From: Phlyctochytrium arcticum
Taxonomy: Eukaryota > Chytridiomycota > Chytridiomycetes > Chytridiales > Chytridiaceae
Direction of reading: 5' to 3'
Length of the DNA: 64,000 bases
Assembly: GCA_025602905.1 (NCBI GenBank)
Contig: JAHLKI010000001.1
Coordinates: 930,001-994,000, forward strand
Under the pieces are notes generated by a model. The model was not told the DNA's origin. It worked only from the letters and a program-made list of their open reading frames with translations, and made no database searches. Position numbers and translations under genes: made by a program. This document shows positions 34,809-47,200 of this stretch, piece after piece (the first letter of the stretch is position 1; the number at the start of each line of letters is the position of its first letter).

Positions 34809-36119
34809 ATGGAAGCGCTGTTTGATCTGCTCCCCAGTGGTAAGTCAAGTTTGAACTGAGTTTCTCGGTGTGAGATGACAAATGCAGTGCTGTGTGACTG
34901 TGCCGTCGCTGGCTTCCATTTGTCATTGGCGCGTTGTTTCCAATGGGCCCTTGTGCTGGCGGGATCGAGAAAAGTAGGACTTTTGGCTTGGTGGCCTTGC
35001 TGCGGTGATTTAAATACTTGTGGGGTTGCAACTTTTCCCCCCCTTCTCATTTTACATGCTGCATCGCATATCATACTCACAACCTACTTTTCACTCCCCA
35101 CAGCTGACGACTCGTACATCTCGCCACTGATGCATCCCATGGACGACGACCCCCTCTCCGCCTTTCTCTCCAACGTTGGCAGCATGCCCATGTTTGACGA
35201 CATCCAGGACACTGTCGAGTACCCCATCATCTCTCCCCCAATGCCGTCCACCACCACCACAACCGAGGAATACTCGGCCCTCTTTGCCAACGTCTTTGGC
35301 ACTGCGGATCAGCCCCCCACTTTCAATGAAGACTCGCCCATCATCTCACCCGAATTCAGCCCGGCACCCTCAGACTTTGCTTCCCACTCTCCCCCCATTC
35401 ACTCTCTAGACACTACCGACTTTTACCCATCAACCTCCTTCGAACACCATCAACCCATGTTTGATCTCTCCTGTGCCGCTGAGCCTGAGCCCTCACGACA
35501 TTTCACACCATGCAACCAGCGTCAATCCGAAATCGATTTGGATAAGTTGAACATGCTGTATACGTCGGCGCAAAAGACGCAAGTCCGCAAACTGTTTCCG
35601 GATCTTTTACCTACTCTCCAACGCTTGCGCGACGTTGCTCTCAAGCAACAGATTGCTGCTGCGACTACTACTCCTCCTGGCCAGGTCGATCTAAATACCC
35701 CTTCACCCGTCACCTGGCCATATTCCTCTGGTTCCCTCTCTGAATCCCTCTCCCCTCTCCCATCACCGCCACCCACAACATCTCTATCATCACCATCACC
35801 ATCACTTACATCACTCGCATCCCCCCAAACACCCTCTCCATCGCAAACACAACAAATAACATCACCACAACAACAAGTCACACCAAAACCCAAATCCAAA
35901 GTCGGCCGCAAACGCAAACCCCGCCCATCCGACCCCCTCCTCCTCGCTGCCGAACAACACGCCAAACGCCAGAAGAACACGGAAGCGGCCCGTCGCTCTC
36001 GGCTCCGCAAAATGCTCAAAATGGATGCTCTGGAGGAAGAGTTGCGTGCGGTCATGGAGGAACGGGATGCGTTACGGGAACGCGTTGCCGAGTTGGAGGA
36101 ACAGTTGGAGGAGGATTGA
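34809..36119 (+). CDS. bZIP transcription factor, GCN4/CPC1-like
   Basis: Nuclear DNA-binding activator. Exon 1 is only 31 nt (34809–34839, MEALFDLLPS), then a 263-nt intron and exon 2 35104–36119, for 348 residues. The C-terminal basic region KRQKNTEAARRSRLRKMLK matches GCN4 almost residue for residue, including the N-x(7)-R DNA-contact pattern, and is followed by a short leucine zipper (ALEEELRAVMEERDALRERV). Upstream are acidic/hydrophobic activation-type stretches (LSAFLSNVGSMPMFDDI) and a Ser/Pro/Thr linker. Amino-acid starvation control is the usual role. The leader lacks the upstream ATGs that control GCN4 translation in yeast. Confidence 0.88.
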
Positions 36120-37785
36120 TGTTGTTTTTTTGAATTTTTTTTTTGGTGATGTCTTGTATTCATGCTTTTGTTAGTTTACAACTTTTTTGAGAATCATATT
36201 TACACACACTTTTTGGTGATTGCCACTGGCATCATTCATCCTCCAATGCATCATTTATCGTGTTCATTTTGCTCGTGTCTGCACCTGTCTGAGTCTTTCT
36301 CGATTGGTAAACGAGAAGCAGGCAAAGTCATGTTTTGTGAAGGCACAGTCATCTTAGTACACGTGTTCTACGAATTGTTTCCCACGCACGATGAGAGGAC
36401 AAAAACCAACCCAAACTTCCGTAGAACGGTTTCGCCAATCCCTTTGAACGCTAAACATCGGGAGCAAAAATCACTGAGAAACCACCATCGAAATGTAAAG
36501 ATAAGTATAAGAGGGTCTTCACGGACAGTACGACTAAATAGTACTGTCGACTGCTACTCCGATTTGATTGTAAAAGTCATTTGTCAAGTTCAGTTAGAAG
36601 TGAGCTCCCACTCGGAGCAGACCCAGGAAAGAGTATGTTCTCCCATACTGGGAGGGCAGCAACTTTGCTGATACAACTGGTGGAGGTACCGGTCACCATC
36701 CGTCAAGTCGCGGGTGCTGATTCGGGCCGGGTCAGTGAGAACAGAGCCAAGATTCCGTCCGATAGACGACTGGTACTTCCATTCGGTGCAAGAGCTTGAC
36801 ATTCTAAGCACGAGGAGAAAAAAGAAAATGACACAGGTTAGCATTCATTCGGGAAAGGGGTGATCGTAGGGGACTTACTGCGCAAGTACTTACAGTGGGG
36901 GATTCAGATCATACTCCGTTCCGTTCAGGAATAACCCTCCTTGAGTGTGAAAAAAGTCAACTTGTGCTAGCAAACGTGGAGTAAAATACGTTTGGAACTT
37001 ATGTATGGGCGACAAAGTTGCATGGCGTTTCTACTTTATGGCAAATGCCCCATCGAAGACACACAAAAGTTCACAAAACCAAATGTTCACCAGACTTGGT
37101 GTGCCGTCGCAGTCAAAGACCACGAATACTATAGGTAAGGTCTGCCTCGTAAATGCAACGTCCGCCTTCCAGCTACGACATGGTATATATCAGGCATGGA
37201 TGCTTGTGGACGCAATAGAAAGAGAAATCAATACAGTTGCGTTGCATATCTTGTAATGTCAAATTAGATGCACCCATATCGATCTATATGCGACCTGTAC
37301 AAGCCTATCGTTTATGGCTAATTTTGACCTTGTCCTTCGCATGTCCAAGTATCTCAAAGTCTGGTCCTTGTTTTGACAGTTTTACGGTATCACGCTTGTA
37401 TTGGCGCTTGTATCGAAAATGCCTCACTTGACGTGATTTTTGGCTGATGAACACTCGGCATTTGAAATAAAGTGGCGGTAGCTAGAATAACTAGGATGGC
37501 ATCATTTCACACCATGCAAGTCGCCACACTTATATTGTTTGTAAGTCGAAAACTAAGTCAAATCCATCGTTTTGTCATCCTTCGTCCGTGGCACAGTCGG
37601 TGAACTGAGTTGGTTTGTTGTTGGAAATTGTAATGCAAGATTTGAAATACCATGGCAGACGAGGGAGGGAAACCCGAAACAAACAATATAAATGAAGGGC
37701 GGACATGCTGCCATCCCCCCCGTCTCTCATCCATAGAATCTCGCATTATCACTTTACACATCACTACTCGAGTAAAACCCCACCA
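36120..37785. other. Intergenic between bZIP and SDR genes
   Basis: No supported gene. A TATA-like box (aatataaat, 37684–37692) lies about 95 bases before the SDR start. Confidence 0.5.
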
Positions 37786-38628
37786 ATGCCTGCCACAACA
37801 TCTACCCGACCTCTGGTCATCATCACTGGCGCCAACCGCGGCATAGGCTTTGATCTGGCGAAAGATCTGCATGCTGCCCAGTTTGACGTGCTCGTCACTG
37901 CCCGCGATGCCAAGAACGCTGCCGAAGCCGTCAAAAAGGTCAAGACGGGCGACGCGTCCGTTGACGCGGCCACCCTCGACACCTCTGATGCAACCTCCAT
38001 CACCCACTTTGTCCAAACCACGCTTCCCCCTTTGATTCGCGACTCTAAGCGGCCGGTTTACTTGGTTAACAATGCCGGCATTTTCGGAACGATATCCTAC
38101 CGCCCCGTCCTGACCACCAATGTCATTGGCCCCATCAAGCTCACCCAAGCATTCATTGATCTCCTCAAGGCCTCGCCCTCCGTCAAGGGCGCCGTCATTG
38201 GCATCTCTTCCACACTGGGCAACAAGACTCATTCCCCGTCTCACTTGGTTGAGCAACTGAAAGCGCATCCGTTCAAGACTCCCTCGAAGATTATCACCCA
38301 GATTGAATCCGGCGCGTACGATGGCGAAGATGCCAAGCTCGCTCCCGTTGACGGCCGCCCCCAATTCGAAAACTATCAGTACAACTTTTCAAAATACCTG
38401 TTGAATATTGCTACCGAGTTGTTTGCCCAGGCCAATCCTGCTATTCCTGTTCTTGCTGTCGATCCTGGGTGGGTGCAGACCGAGATGGGAGGCAAGAATG
38501 CTACTGGGACCGTTCAAAGTGCGGTGGATCGCATCACGTTTCACCTCAAGGCCGATCTGAGCAAGTTGCCGGCTCGCAGCGGCCAAGTGTGGGCGGGCGA
38601 AGAAACTCTTGATTGGCGCAACAATTAG
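37786..38628 (+). CDS. Short-chain dehydrogenase/reductase (carbonyl-reductase-like)
   Basis: NAD(P)H-dependent oxidoreductase of the classical SDR family, intronless, 280 residues. N-terminal Rossmann motif TGANRGIG, then VNNAGIF, the catalytic Ser (GISSTLGN) and Tyr-Lys pair in YNFSK, and the PGWVQTEMGG loop after it. A basic residue at the cofactor loop (TARDAKN) suggests NADPH. An insertion between Ser and Tyr is like that in carbonyl reductases (CBR1). ATG 37786 follows a TATA-like box and starts right before the first strand. Substrate unknown. Confidence 0.9.
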   Translation: MPATTSTRPLVIITGANRGIGFDLAKDLHAAQFDVLVTARDAKNAAEAVKKVKTGDASVDAATLDTSDATSITHFVQTTLPPLIRDSKRPVYLVNNAGIFGTISYRPVLTTNVIGPIKLTQAFIDLLKASPSVKGAVIGISSTLGNKTHSPSHLVEQLKAHPFKTPSKIITQIESGAYDGEDAKLAPVDGRPQFENYQYNFSKYLLNIATELFAQANPAIPVLAVDPGWVQTEMGGKNATGTVQSAVDRITFHLKADLSKLPARSGQVWAGEETLDWRNN

Positions 38629-38738
38629 TTTGATACCCTCGCTTTTACCCTTCATTTTCTTGTATTTTTTTTGTGGTTTATCATATTCCCACTCTTTTTG
38701 TCATCTGTTTCATGTTGTCAGTACTTGACTATAGTAAA

Positions 38739-39626
38739 GGCCAGCCGTTCGCGGACACCGGGTATTTGATTCGCGGACACCGGGTGCGCCCTTGCATGAC
38801 TGTGCCGCTGCTGTGCCTCCATATTTATTTCAAGATTTCTGCACAAACCTATAGAAGAAATAGAATAGTTCTTCTTTCCCACGCTCTGCTACTTGCAAAA
38901 TCACCCAATGCTTGTTAGAGGAAACGCGTCTGCTGTGCTGGCTCCTGGATCCAGCAATGGGGCAGATAACTATGAGCAATCCGACCTATATTCTCTCATC
39001 CAAAATGCATTAGAACAGTTGCAGCGTGAAGAACAAGATGAAATTATTGACATCGAGTTGAATGGCCAGGAAAATGAAGGAGACCTTCCCGACGATGAAG
39101 ATGAAGATTCTGGCGCCTCTGTTGAAGGCGATATGAGTCCTCCACCCGAGTGTGATTATCCCGACGATGCAAGTGCGATCTCGGCTGTGAAAAAATGGGC
39201 AGTCGACCACGGATAAATTGTGGTTACAGGTCGCTCCAAATCCAGCTCCCATATTGATCCATCCAAGCGTTTCGTTCGAAAAATTTGGCTTAACTGCGCC
39301 TGCAGAGGAAAGTATTACGACTGCCACGGTGTTCTTCACGCTGCAACTGTTCTAATGCACTTTGGATGAGAGAATATAGGTCGGATTGCTCAATGTTATC
39401 TGCCCCATTGCTGGATCCAGGAGCCAGCACAGCAGACGCGTTTCCTCTAACAAGCATTGGGTGATTTTGCAAGTAGCAGAGCGTGGGAAAGAAGAACTAT
39501 TCTATTTCTTCTATAGGTTTGTGCAGAAATCTTGAAATAAATATGGAGGCACAGCAGCGGCACAGTCATGCAAGGGCGCACCCGGTGTCCTCGAATCAAA
39601 TACCCGGTGTCCGCGAACGGTTGGCC
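38739..39626. mobile_element. Non-autonomous MULE-like foldback element, 888 bp
   Basis: Two near-identical inverted arms of 296 bp (38739–39034 and 39331–39626) flank a 296-bp centre. Both ends read GGCCA-R-CCGTTCGCGGACACC. The flanks atagtaaa (38731–38738) and ataataaa (39627–39634) form an 8-bp target duplication with one mismatch. The left arm and centre encode the start of a transposase (LVRGNASAVLAPGSSNGADN...), continuing past a stop into FVRKIWLNCACRGKYYD, which resembles the FAR1/MULE N-terminal zinc-binding region. The rest of the transposase is missing. Long arms and the 8–9 bp duplication fit the Mutator superfamily. Confidence 0.75.
38909..39216 (+). pseudogene. Truncated MULE-type transposase N-terminus
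   Basis: Frame starting at an ATG at 38909 (MLVRGNASAVL...) inside the left arm, acidic middle, then AISAVKKWAVDHG and TAA at 39214–39216. The same frame continues after the stop with RSKSSSHIDPSKRFVRKIWL and then meets the right arm. The reverse arm carries the same start in opposite orientation. Not a functional transposase. Confidence 0.65.
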
Positions 39627-39952
39627 ATAATAAAACCCAATTTTTCAAGTATCGCATAAAAATTCGGCGAGACATCATCATCTTTTTTGTAGTTCAGCCA
39701 CAATACCGCGAGGAACATGAAAAGGCTACAGGGCCAAATGACATTTGTGAAGTTAGAAATTCCTTCTTGTTCGCGCCAGTGTAAGAGAAACTACAACCTC
39801 GCCATGAAGTACCAGAATTTTTGGATCTCCCGAAATATACCCAAACGATAGTCAGGTCATCTTTTCATTGCATTTTTTCGAAGCTTACTGTAGATAAAGG
39901 GCGTTGTCAGTCCCAAAGCGGTAAAAGGTCTGGAATCGATAGAAACAAGTTC
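39627..39952. other. Intergenic between MULE element and S9 copy 2
   Basis: 3' side of the peptidase. Nothing recognised beyond the 8-bp target duplication at its left edge. Confidence 0.5.
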
Positions 39953-42701
39953 TTATATTAAGCTCAAGATAATTATGAACATGGAAAATGTAGCATAAGA
40001 TGCTTGAATGTTGCTATACAAATATGTACGGGAGGAGGACGAAACAGAGGCATTACGTGGTACAGAATCAACAGTTTTTTGGAGGGTTGCACCCACATGC
40101 TCGGCCCAAAAGGTCAATCGGCGGGCCCAATTCTCCCGACTATGGTAATCAACGGATGGATTATGACCCGACATTTCGTTTGTGCGCAATATAACAGGCC
40201 GGGCATCGGACACATTTTGTGCAGCAGCTTGCAGTGCCGCGGCAAGTTTAAAGCTATGCATCGGATGAACTCGTGTGTCATGATCCCCTGTGTCAATGTA
40301 AATGGCTGGATATCGCGTTCCCGGCCTGATATTGACGAGAGGTGCCCAGGTCAGAAGGACGTCGAGTTCGGTCTTATTTTTAGGGTTGCCGAATTCTGCA
40401 CCCCACTTGTTGAGTGAATAGACCTCCTGCCGTAGAACATCGTGCACACCGTATTCTGCGAGGCATGCCCCGTATAGCTCCCGTCCCTGGATGCACGCGG
40501 CCGAAGTCATGAGACCGCCGTTGGAGTGACCGTTGATGGATATCCGTCCGTTTGACGACCATTTCTGATCAACAAACCATTGCCCAGCGGCCAGTATATC
40601 TTCGATCGTACGTGGTTTATTGACCGTTTTGGCGGATTGCCACCGCCCGTCACCTTTCACCAGGGTGTCACCGCGAGCATGAATCTTGGCAAAAATCCCA
40701 CCGAATTTGGAGGCAACCATCTCCGCCTGCTGGGACCAACTAACGGCTGATAACGCGTCAAAGCCACCATAGGCGGTGGTAAATACTGGGTTGTTACCAT
40801 CCTGTTTCAATGTTTTGGATTTGACGACCGACATGGGGATTTTGGTCCCGTCCTTGCTGGTCGCCCACTCGAGACTATACACCAGTTTGTCCGACACGTC
40901 AAAGGGTGATTTTTGGAAAATCGTCATGGTCTTGGACTGCTTGTCCCAGCGGTACGTTGTTGGTCGCTGAGTATATCCTCCATAGGTGTAGAGAAAAGAG
41001 GTGCCATCCACGTCAATGTCCGTTACTACCCCGTTGATGTCCGGATGCTGATAGAGAACCTTTCCCTCAGCATCAAAGATGCGTAAGTCGTCTACTACCA
41101 CATTTCTGGAGCTGACCATGAAGGTTCCATCACGCAGAGGAAATGCTCTGTTGACTATTTGCAATTTTGCCTTTGATAGTGTGGTCAAGATGCGAGCCTA
41201 TTGATTTTTTTAAGCAGGTGACATGCTAAAATAAAGCCTGAGTGCTGCTCACCTCTGAGTTGTTGGAGGATAGAGGGATAGAAAATACGTGTCGTTGCGT
41301 GGGATCGACCATATCCGTCTCGAAATATTCAAACTGTGTGTCGTTGCCTCGAGACGTTACATACGCGACCGTTTGCGCTTTGGGTGTTTCAACCAGCTTC
41401 ACGATTTTTTTTTGCCCTGCATTGTTCAAGACAGCGAACCGAACTGGCGCTGTCTTCCCTGTAGGTTGTTTCTTTCCGAAGAGTGCATCGCTGCATTTTG
41501 GAAGTGGTACCCCCAATGGACAAGGGATATCCTCAGTACTATTCGTTCCGTATTTGTGGAAAAAACCGTTGATCGATGAACCATTCACTACCTCGCCCAT
41601 TGATCCCGCATTTTCCCACGTGATAGCCTGTCCGGGCTTTTGTCGAAGATACGCATAACCAGTGTCGATAATAACAGGGGGATCCGGTTTCGTAAAGACC
41701 ACCTGGTCGATCATGACGGCCGGCGCACGTGTAATATCAAAAGTTGTCGTAAATCCATAATCCCTACAGACAATGTCAGAAAAATCATCTGGACTATCAC
41801 AAACAAACAAAAGAAGCTGGTTCTTACGTTTCGACCTTCGCCGAGGTACAAATAAACTTGGTTTTGTCGGGTGAGATTGATGAACCGATCACGCAAGAGG
41901 ATATTCCATTCGGAGAGAGCACGCTAGGATCTACAAGTAACTCGCTGGTCTTGATAACCTCCTCGGAGGTCTGTTGCAGCAGTTGCTTGTTGGCATTCCG
42001 GTACAAGTTTTTCTGGCCTAAAGGAGTCGCGCGCATACTGTAATAGTAGTAGTCCCCCTCAAATGGAAATAAGTCAACAGGTGGGACATGCCCAGGACTG
42101 ACGATTGACATACTTTGAGTTTAGGAATATCCATTGTATTTGCGTAGTCGGTGGCGAGCATGGCTTCTAGGGTGGCATTGAGATTCACTTCTTTCAGGTA
42201 CTGATCGGCTAATTGATTCTGCTCCATCAAGAACTTTTGCGTTTCGTCTGATTTCAATGCCTCCAACCATCTAATGAATCAAAAAGAATGCCGGGTCAGA
42301 CATTACATTTAGCTGCTGAAATCTATCGCAAAACATATTTCGATGACACTTACCGATAGGGATCTGCGACTTGGCTTCCGGAATAGTTATCAACAACATC
42401 TTCTTTTCTTGCTTGTGGATAGGTGATGGACCGTCGAGGCTGCGAACTTTCATTTGGAGGACGGCCGACAGGAGAGCTTGGTACGGTTGAGGGTTGAGGA
42501 GATTGATTTTCAGTTGCTGGAGGAACTTCCGCCCTTGTTGACAGTTTGGAAGCAGTAGGAATTGCCGCTCCAAAGCCAGTTTCTGTGATCAAGTGTTTTA
42601 GGATAACCTAAACTTAAAAATTTCTTTTGACAGCGCGATATCACTGTACCAGCAAGATGTGCGCCGATTCCCAACAACGAAATGATAAAAGTTGATCGCA
42701 T
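39953..42701 (-). CDS. Secreted S9 prolyl oligopeptidase, copy 2, with GPI-anchor-like tail
   Basis: Paralogue of the peptidase at 23–26 kb, opposite orientation. Exons on the minus strand: 42650–42701, 42354–42582, 42114–42270, 41828–42057, 41253–41763 and 39953–41197; 807 residues. Exon 1 (52 nt) and exon 3 (157 nt) have the same size as in copy 1 and all intron phases agree. Signal peptide MRSTFIISLLGIGAHLA. Catalytic Ser about 618 (NGHSNGGLM), Asp in GDHDTRVHPMHS, His in MSGHNPSVDYH. Unlike copy 1 it runs on past GATLQK for about 45 residues: a Ser-rich stretch (NASVSSSSRTY) and a final hydrophobic tail (YATFSMFIIILSLI), the layout of a GPI signal. Probably cell-surface bound. Confidence 0.92.
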
Positions 42702-44221
42702 CCTGCTCAAGGAAAGATATTGGTATCTAAATGCGGACGGAAGGGGATGATAAGCCGTTTGTCATTTTTATTTTACACATTTCTTGATTTGTCGACGTAC
42801 AGGCCTAATTAGACCTTGTTTCAACTTGGTCAAGCATGCCCCCAACAACTAGAGAGGTACAGGCATCCCTCTTTATTAGTTTTGTACGGGTCAAGGAGTA
42901 CTACTCTGGTTTCTGATCGAAAATCGACGACCGCAACCTTGCTATGCAGAAACCATTGCTCACAATAAGTACAGCCAGGAACTGCTGGCTTATTTTTCAC
43001 AGGACCTAACGGCCTTGGACAACATCCTTGGACAACATGGCCTTCAAATTAACCGCACTCTGTACAGCCAGGGAGGGGGGAGCATGAAAATATTGGAAAC
43101 TCGGGGGGTCTCCATTCAACATTTGCTTACCACCAATGGCCCGCTCGTCGCCTACTGACGGAAACTGGTAGTGACACCCAAAATCTAATGAAATGCACTT
43201 TTGTTTGTCCTGATCTGCCGAGCAAACATCTTTGCCATAGGTTTGGAAGTCCTGGATTTTGGTATTAGCAAGTGGACGGGGCCTGGATACGTACCTCTGA
43301 GCCGTGCACCCTGCTGCCTTTCACTTGTATACGTACGAGTATGAGTAGACATTATTGGGAGAGCGTGGGTGAAGGAAGCTTCGGCGATATCATGCGGGAA
43401 TACATCCCAGAGGATCGGGGGCAGGGGGTATTAAAACAGCGGGTAAGCCCGGGTTCCTACTTATGCACTTCCGGGGAATTCCGATGGAACTTCCAATGGA
43501 GATACCGTAATCGAATTCTTACTGTGTAGCTAAAATGAAACATAGGCACCCTCCTGGGCGGATCAGAGTCGGCATCATCAGACTGTGTCATAAATAGATC
43601 GACAAAATTTTGAACATTCCAACCTGGTATTTGATGAAACCACACCCGTAACCGTCCATAAAACATTGCCGGTCAACGGAAGTTTGCAAGATGGGCGTAA
43701 GTTCTTCTTGGGTTAACTTTTACCTACACCATACCTATAGTCATAAAAGTTTAAGAAAGAGGACAAAAATCCGTCCAAGATAGAGGTTGTGGGCAATAGC
43801 TCTTGTCACAGAACGACCTTGGATTTTTTGTGAGCGTGCGGGCTGATATACAGCCCCTAATCCATTATTAAAATTAAATGTCCCTGGCAATCAGCGATGT
43901 ACACATTCTTTTAGAAGTTGAATGAGAATCTTTGTCAGAGCCATTTTTAGGAGTTTTCCATTAGGAGTAGCAGGTTTATACCAAAAGTACCAAGTAAGTT
44001 GGCTCCGATAAGTTTAAATCAGTAAAGCGTCCCCAACTTGTAGTATAAAACGTAAAATAGTAGAGTCGATGCCAGTTTTCCGGTATAAATTTTTTACTGG
44101 TCCGCACGGAAAAGCTCGCCAGCATACGCTCAATTCTTCAATATGATGAGTAAATAATTACATTAAGGTACGAGTTTTCTGAGTTTTCTCGCCATCGCTA
44201 TACTACCAAAAATACCACAAT
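42702..44221. other. Intergenic upstream of S9 copy 2
   Basis: No gene seen. A 46-base stretch at about 43438–43485 resembles 22735–22780. The 43.7–44.2 kb part is AT-rich. Confidence 0.5.
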
Positions 44222-47200
44222 TCACGACCCAACCACATGTCTCCGACCTTTATGTGTCTTGTGTTGTTGCTGCTGCTCCAACTCAAACCCCCATGCACCG
44301 CCCGAAGACGTGCCAAGACCATACCCACTGCCAGTTCCATACTGCTTATCCCAGTCTTTGAGTTGGCGGGTCAATTCGGCGCGGTCAGAGAGAGAGGGCC
44401 GGACGTCGCCGGCTTCGAGGGAGGTGGTGAAGTCAGATAGAGAGATGGGAGGACGAGAAAGGGGTTTAGAATTTGTAGAGGTGGTGGAGGAGGAGGAGGA
44501 GAAGGGTGATGTTGTGATGGGTCCTAGGTGGGTTCGGAGGGATGCGTAGGCTGAAAAAAATGATACAAAATTAGTTTGGGGTTTGGATGTGAAAAGGAAA
44601 TGGCAACGTACCAGCCGCAATACATATATTCCTCAAATCACTTCCACTCCATCCGTCCGTTAATCCCGCAACTTCATTCACAACCCGTTCCCGATCGGCC
44701 TCGGTCCCATCACCCACAACATCATCCTTCAAATGGATGCGCAGGATCTCGGCACGGGCGGCGCGGTCCGGGAGGTCAATCAGGATCCGGCGGGGTAGCC
44801 GGCGCAACACGGCTTCGTCCAAATCAAACGGCCGGTTCGTGGCTCCAACCACAATGACCCCACCCTGACTACCAGGTTTATTCGCGGCACTCTGCAACCC
44901 ATCCCACTCTTGCATGAACTCATTGATGGTGTTCGTGACATGGTTGGCTTGACCCCGCTGGCGGGCACGCAAGAGGGCATCAATCTCGTCAATGAATATG
45001 ACGCAGGGGGTCAGTTTCCGCGCAAGAGAAAAGAGTGCTTTGACGTTCTTCTCGTTTTCGCCAACCCACATGGACTGGATATCGCTCATTTGGACATTGA
45101 GGAAATTGGCACCGCTTTCCGCGGCGACGGCACGGGCAAGCAGGGTTTTGCCCGTTCCGGGAGGGCCAAACATGAGGATGCCTGTAGTAGATTTACTCAG
45201 AATGCCGCGGTCAAAGAGTTCGGGGTGGAGGAGTGGGAGACGGATGAGTTCGCCAATGGTACGTTTGGTGCGAACCAGACCCCCTATTTGGGAAAAGGAG
45301 GTGAGGGAGGGGTCGGGGCGGACGAGACATTGGGTCAACAGCTTTTCCTCGCGTTGGGAGAGACGGGATCGGTCTGCGGGGTTACCAAACAGACCGGCAT
45401 GGGCCAGCCCGTGCTTGGTTTGGGCGAGCGCTGTCCGCTCAGCAGAAGTTTCGGCAAGAGCTTGGATTAGAAGGGAGGTAACTAGCGGAAGAACAACTGG
45501 GTTGCTGTCGGGCGAGAACGCGGCTTCTACGCCGTACTGGGCAACAAACGCATCCAGCTCCTTCCGATCAGACTCGGTTTGAAGAGTCTGTATAAACCCG
45601 GTTTCGGGGTCAATCCCCCGCTCACGGACCAACCGAATATACGTTGCCACCACATTTTCCACTTCTACCTGTGAAAGCGGCCGTTCACTGAGCAATCGCC
45701 CAGCGGCAACGGCAATCGCATTGTGGTATGCCGCCCCACTTCTTGCAAGACTCGTCAATGTGTGAATGTCGAGATTCCCGACAACGGATGTCCGCGGTAG
45801 CAAAAAGGCCAACTTGTACACGTTTTCTACAGAGTAGATGTAGGGAAGCTGGTTCTGACACGTTTGGTCAAAATCGGGGCGGGGTGGAAAGACGCTCACG
45901 GAGCTGATACCCAAATAGGTGTCCAGTGGGATATCAAATGAAATCCCAACTTTTCGGCGATTGCCACCGCCCAGTAAATGAGCCATGGGATGTCCACCCC
46001 CATCAGGTCCGTCAGGCCCTCCTCCACCACCACCACCACCACCAGGCCCACCTTCCTCTCCATCCTCTTCCTGTTCGTGCTCGGCTGCATCGTCCCTACC
46101 GCCCATTTGGAGCGAGCGAAGAAGGCTGCTGAGCCCACCTTGACGGGCCGTTCCTGGCGACCGACGTTCAAAAGTGGGAGTATGGGGTCCAGTCAGTACG
46201 ATATTTGCCCCGTTATCCCGGGCCGTGTTGACACAGGCCGTTACCATTTGCACCATTTCCGAAACTTTGGACTCGTCGTGGGTCAGGAGGCGGAGAAGGT
46301 CAACGTAGTATATGATGACAGGTTCGCCGCGGGTTTTTTGGCCAACCCAGGCGAAAAATTTCGTCAATGATTCTTGGATGAGTTGCATGGGTTCATTAAG
46401 GGGATCAGGCGGGATGGTACGGTGGCGGGGTAAGACTTGTCGTTCACCTTTGGGGGTGACGTACTGGGTTCCCCACGGATATGGTACATTCGGGAGATCC
46501 TCGCCTCGAATTGGTTCCTCCTCGGTCATCATGGTGGGTATTCCGTTCCCCATTTGGACAACAGCCATCGGTACACCACGAAACGGACGTCGACCAGCTC
46601 CCCGTTGCATGCCCGGGATCCCTCCTCCTCCCATGTTCGAACCTCCCTGTCCACCCGGCCCACCTCCGCCCGCCCCATTCTCGGATTCGGCAGCAATGGG
46701 CGGACTTGTAATGACCTCGTACCCCGTCTTGACTTGAAACAGATCCTTGTTATCCACAAAAATGATTCGGGCGCCCAGAGCCGCGGACGTCAACCTCATC
46801 ACTTGGTCCACGTACGGATCTGAGCCCTTGACGGGACACGTCAACAACACGACATGTTCTCGTAACGACGGAACCCGTTCGGCAAACTGCCCCAATTTCC
46901 CAGCCTCCATATCCAGCAAGTTCCCAAACTTGGTCAATAACTGTGACGCCGTACTTGGATGCACATCATAATCTTGCAGTTGCTGTCCAGCATCACTCGG
47001 GTTTGATTTCAACAGTTGCTGCATCCACGGTGTATCCTGCACGGCCGCCAGATCCATCGTCTCGATCCGGGTTTCGGGTGACGGGAGATTCAACATGGGC
47101 GGATCAGACGTGACAAACTCTCGTAGCGGAATGGGCGTAACAAGACGTTGAGCTTGTCCATGTCGAACATACTCTTTTGACCCTCGCACTGGTTTTCCCG

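Noticed and set aside
35522..36163. 213-residue minus-strand open frame
   Set aside because: Shadow of the bZIP coding exon, created by its skewed codon use.
36162..36671. 169-residue plus-strand open frame after the bZIP gene
   Set aside because: Lies in the 3' flank, no homology-like motif, AT-rich start.
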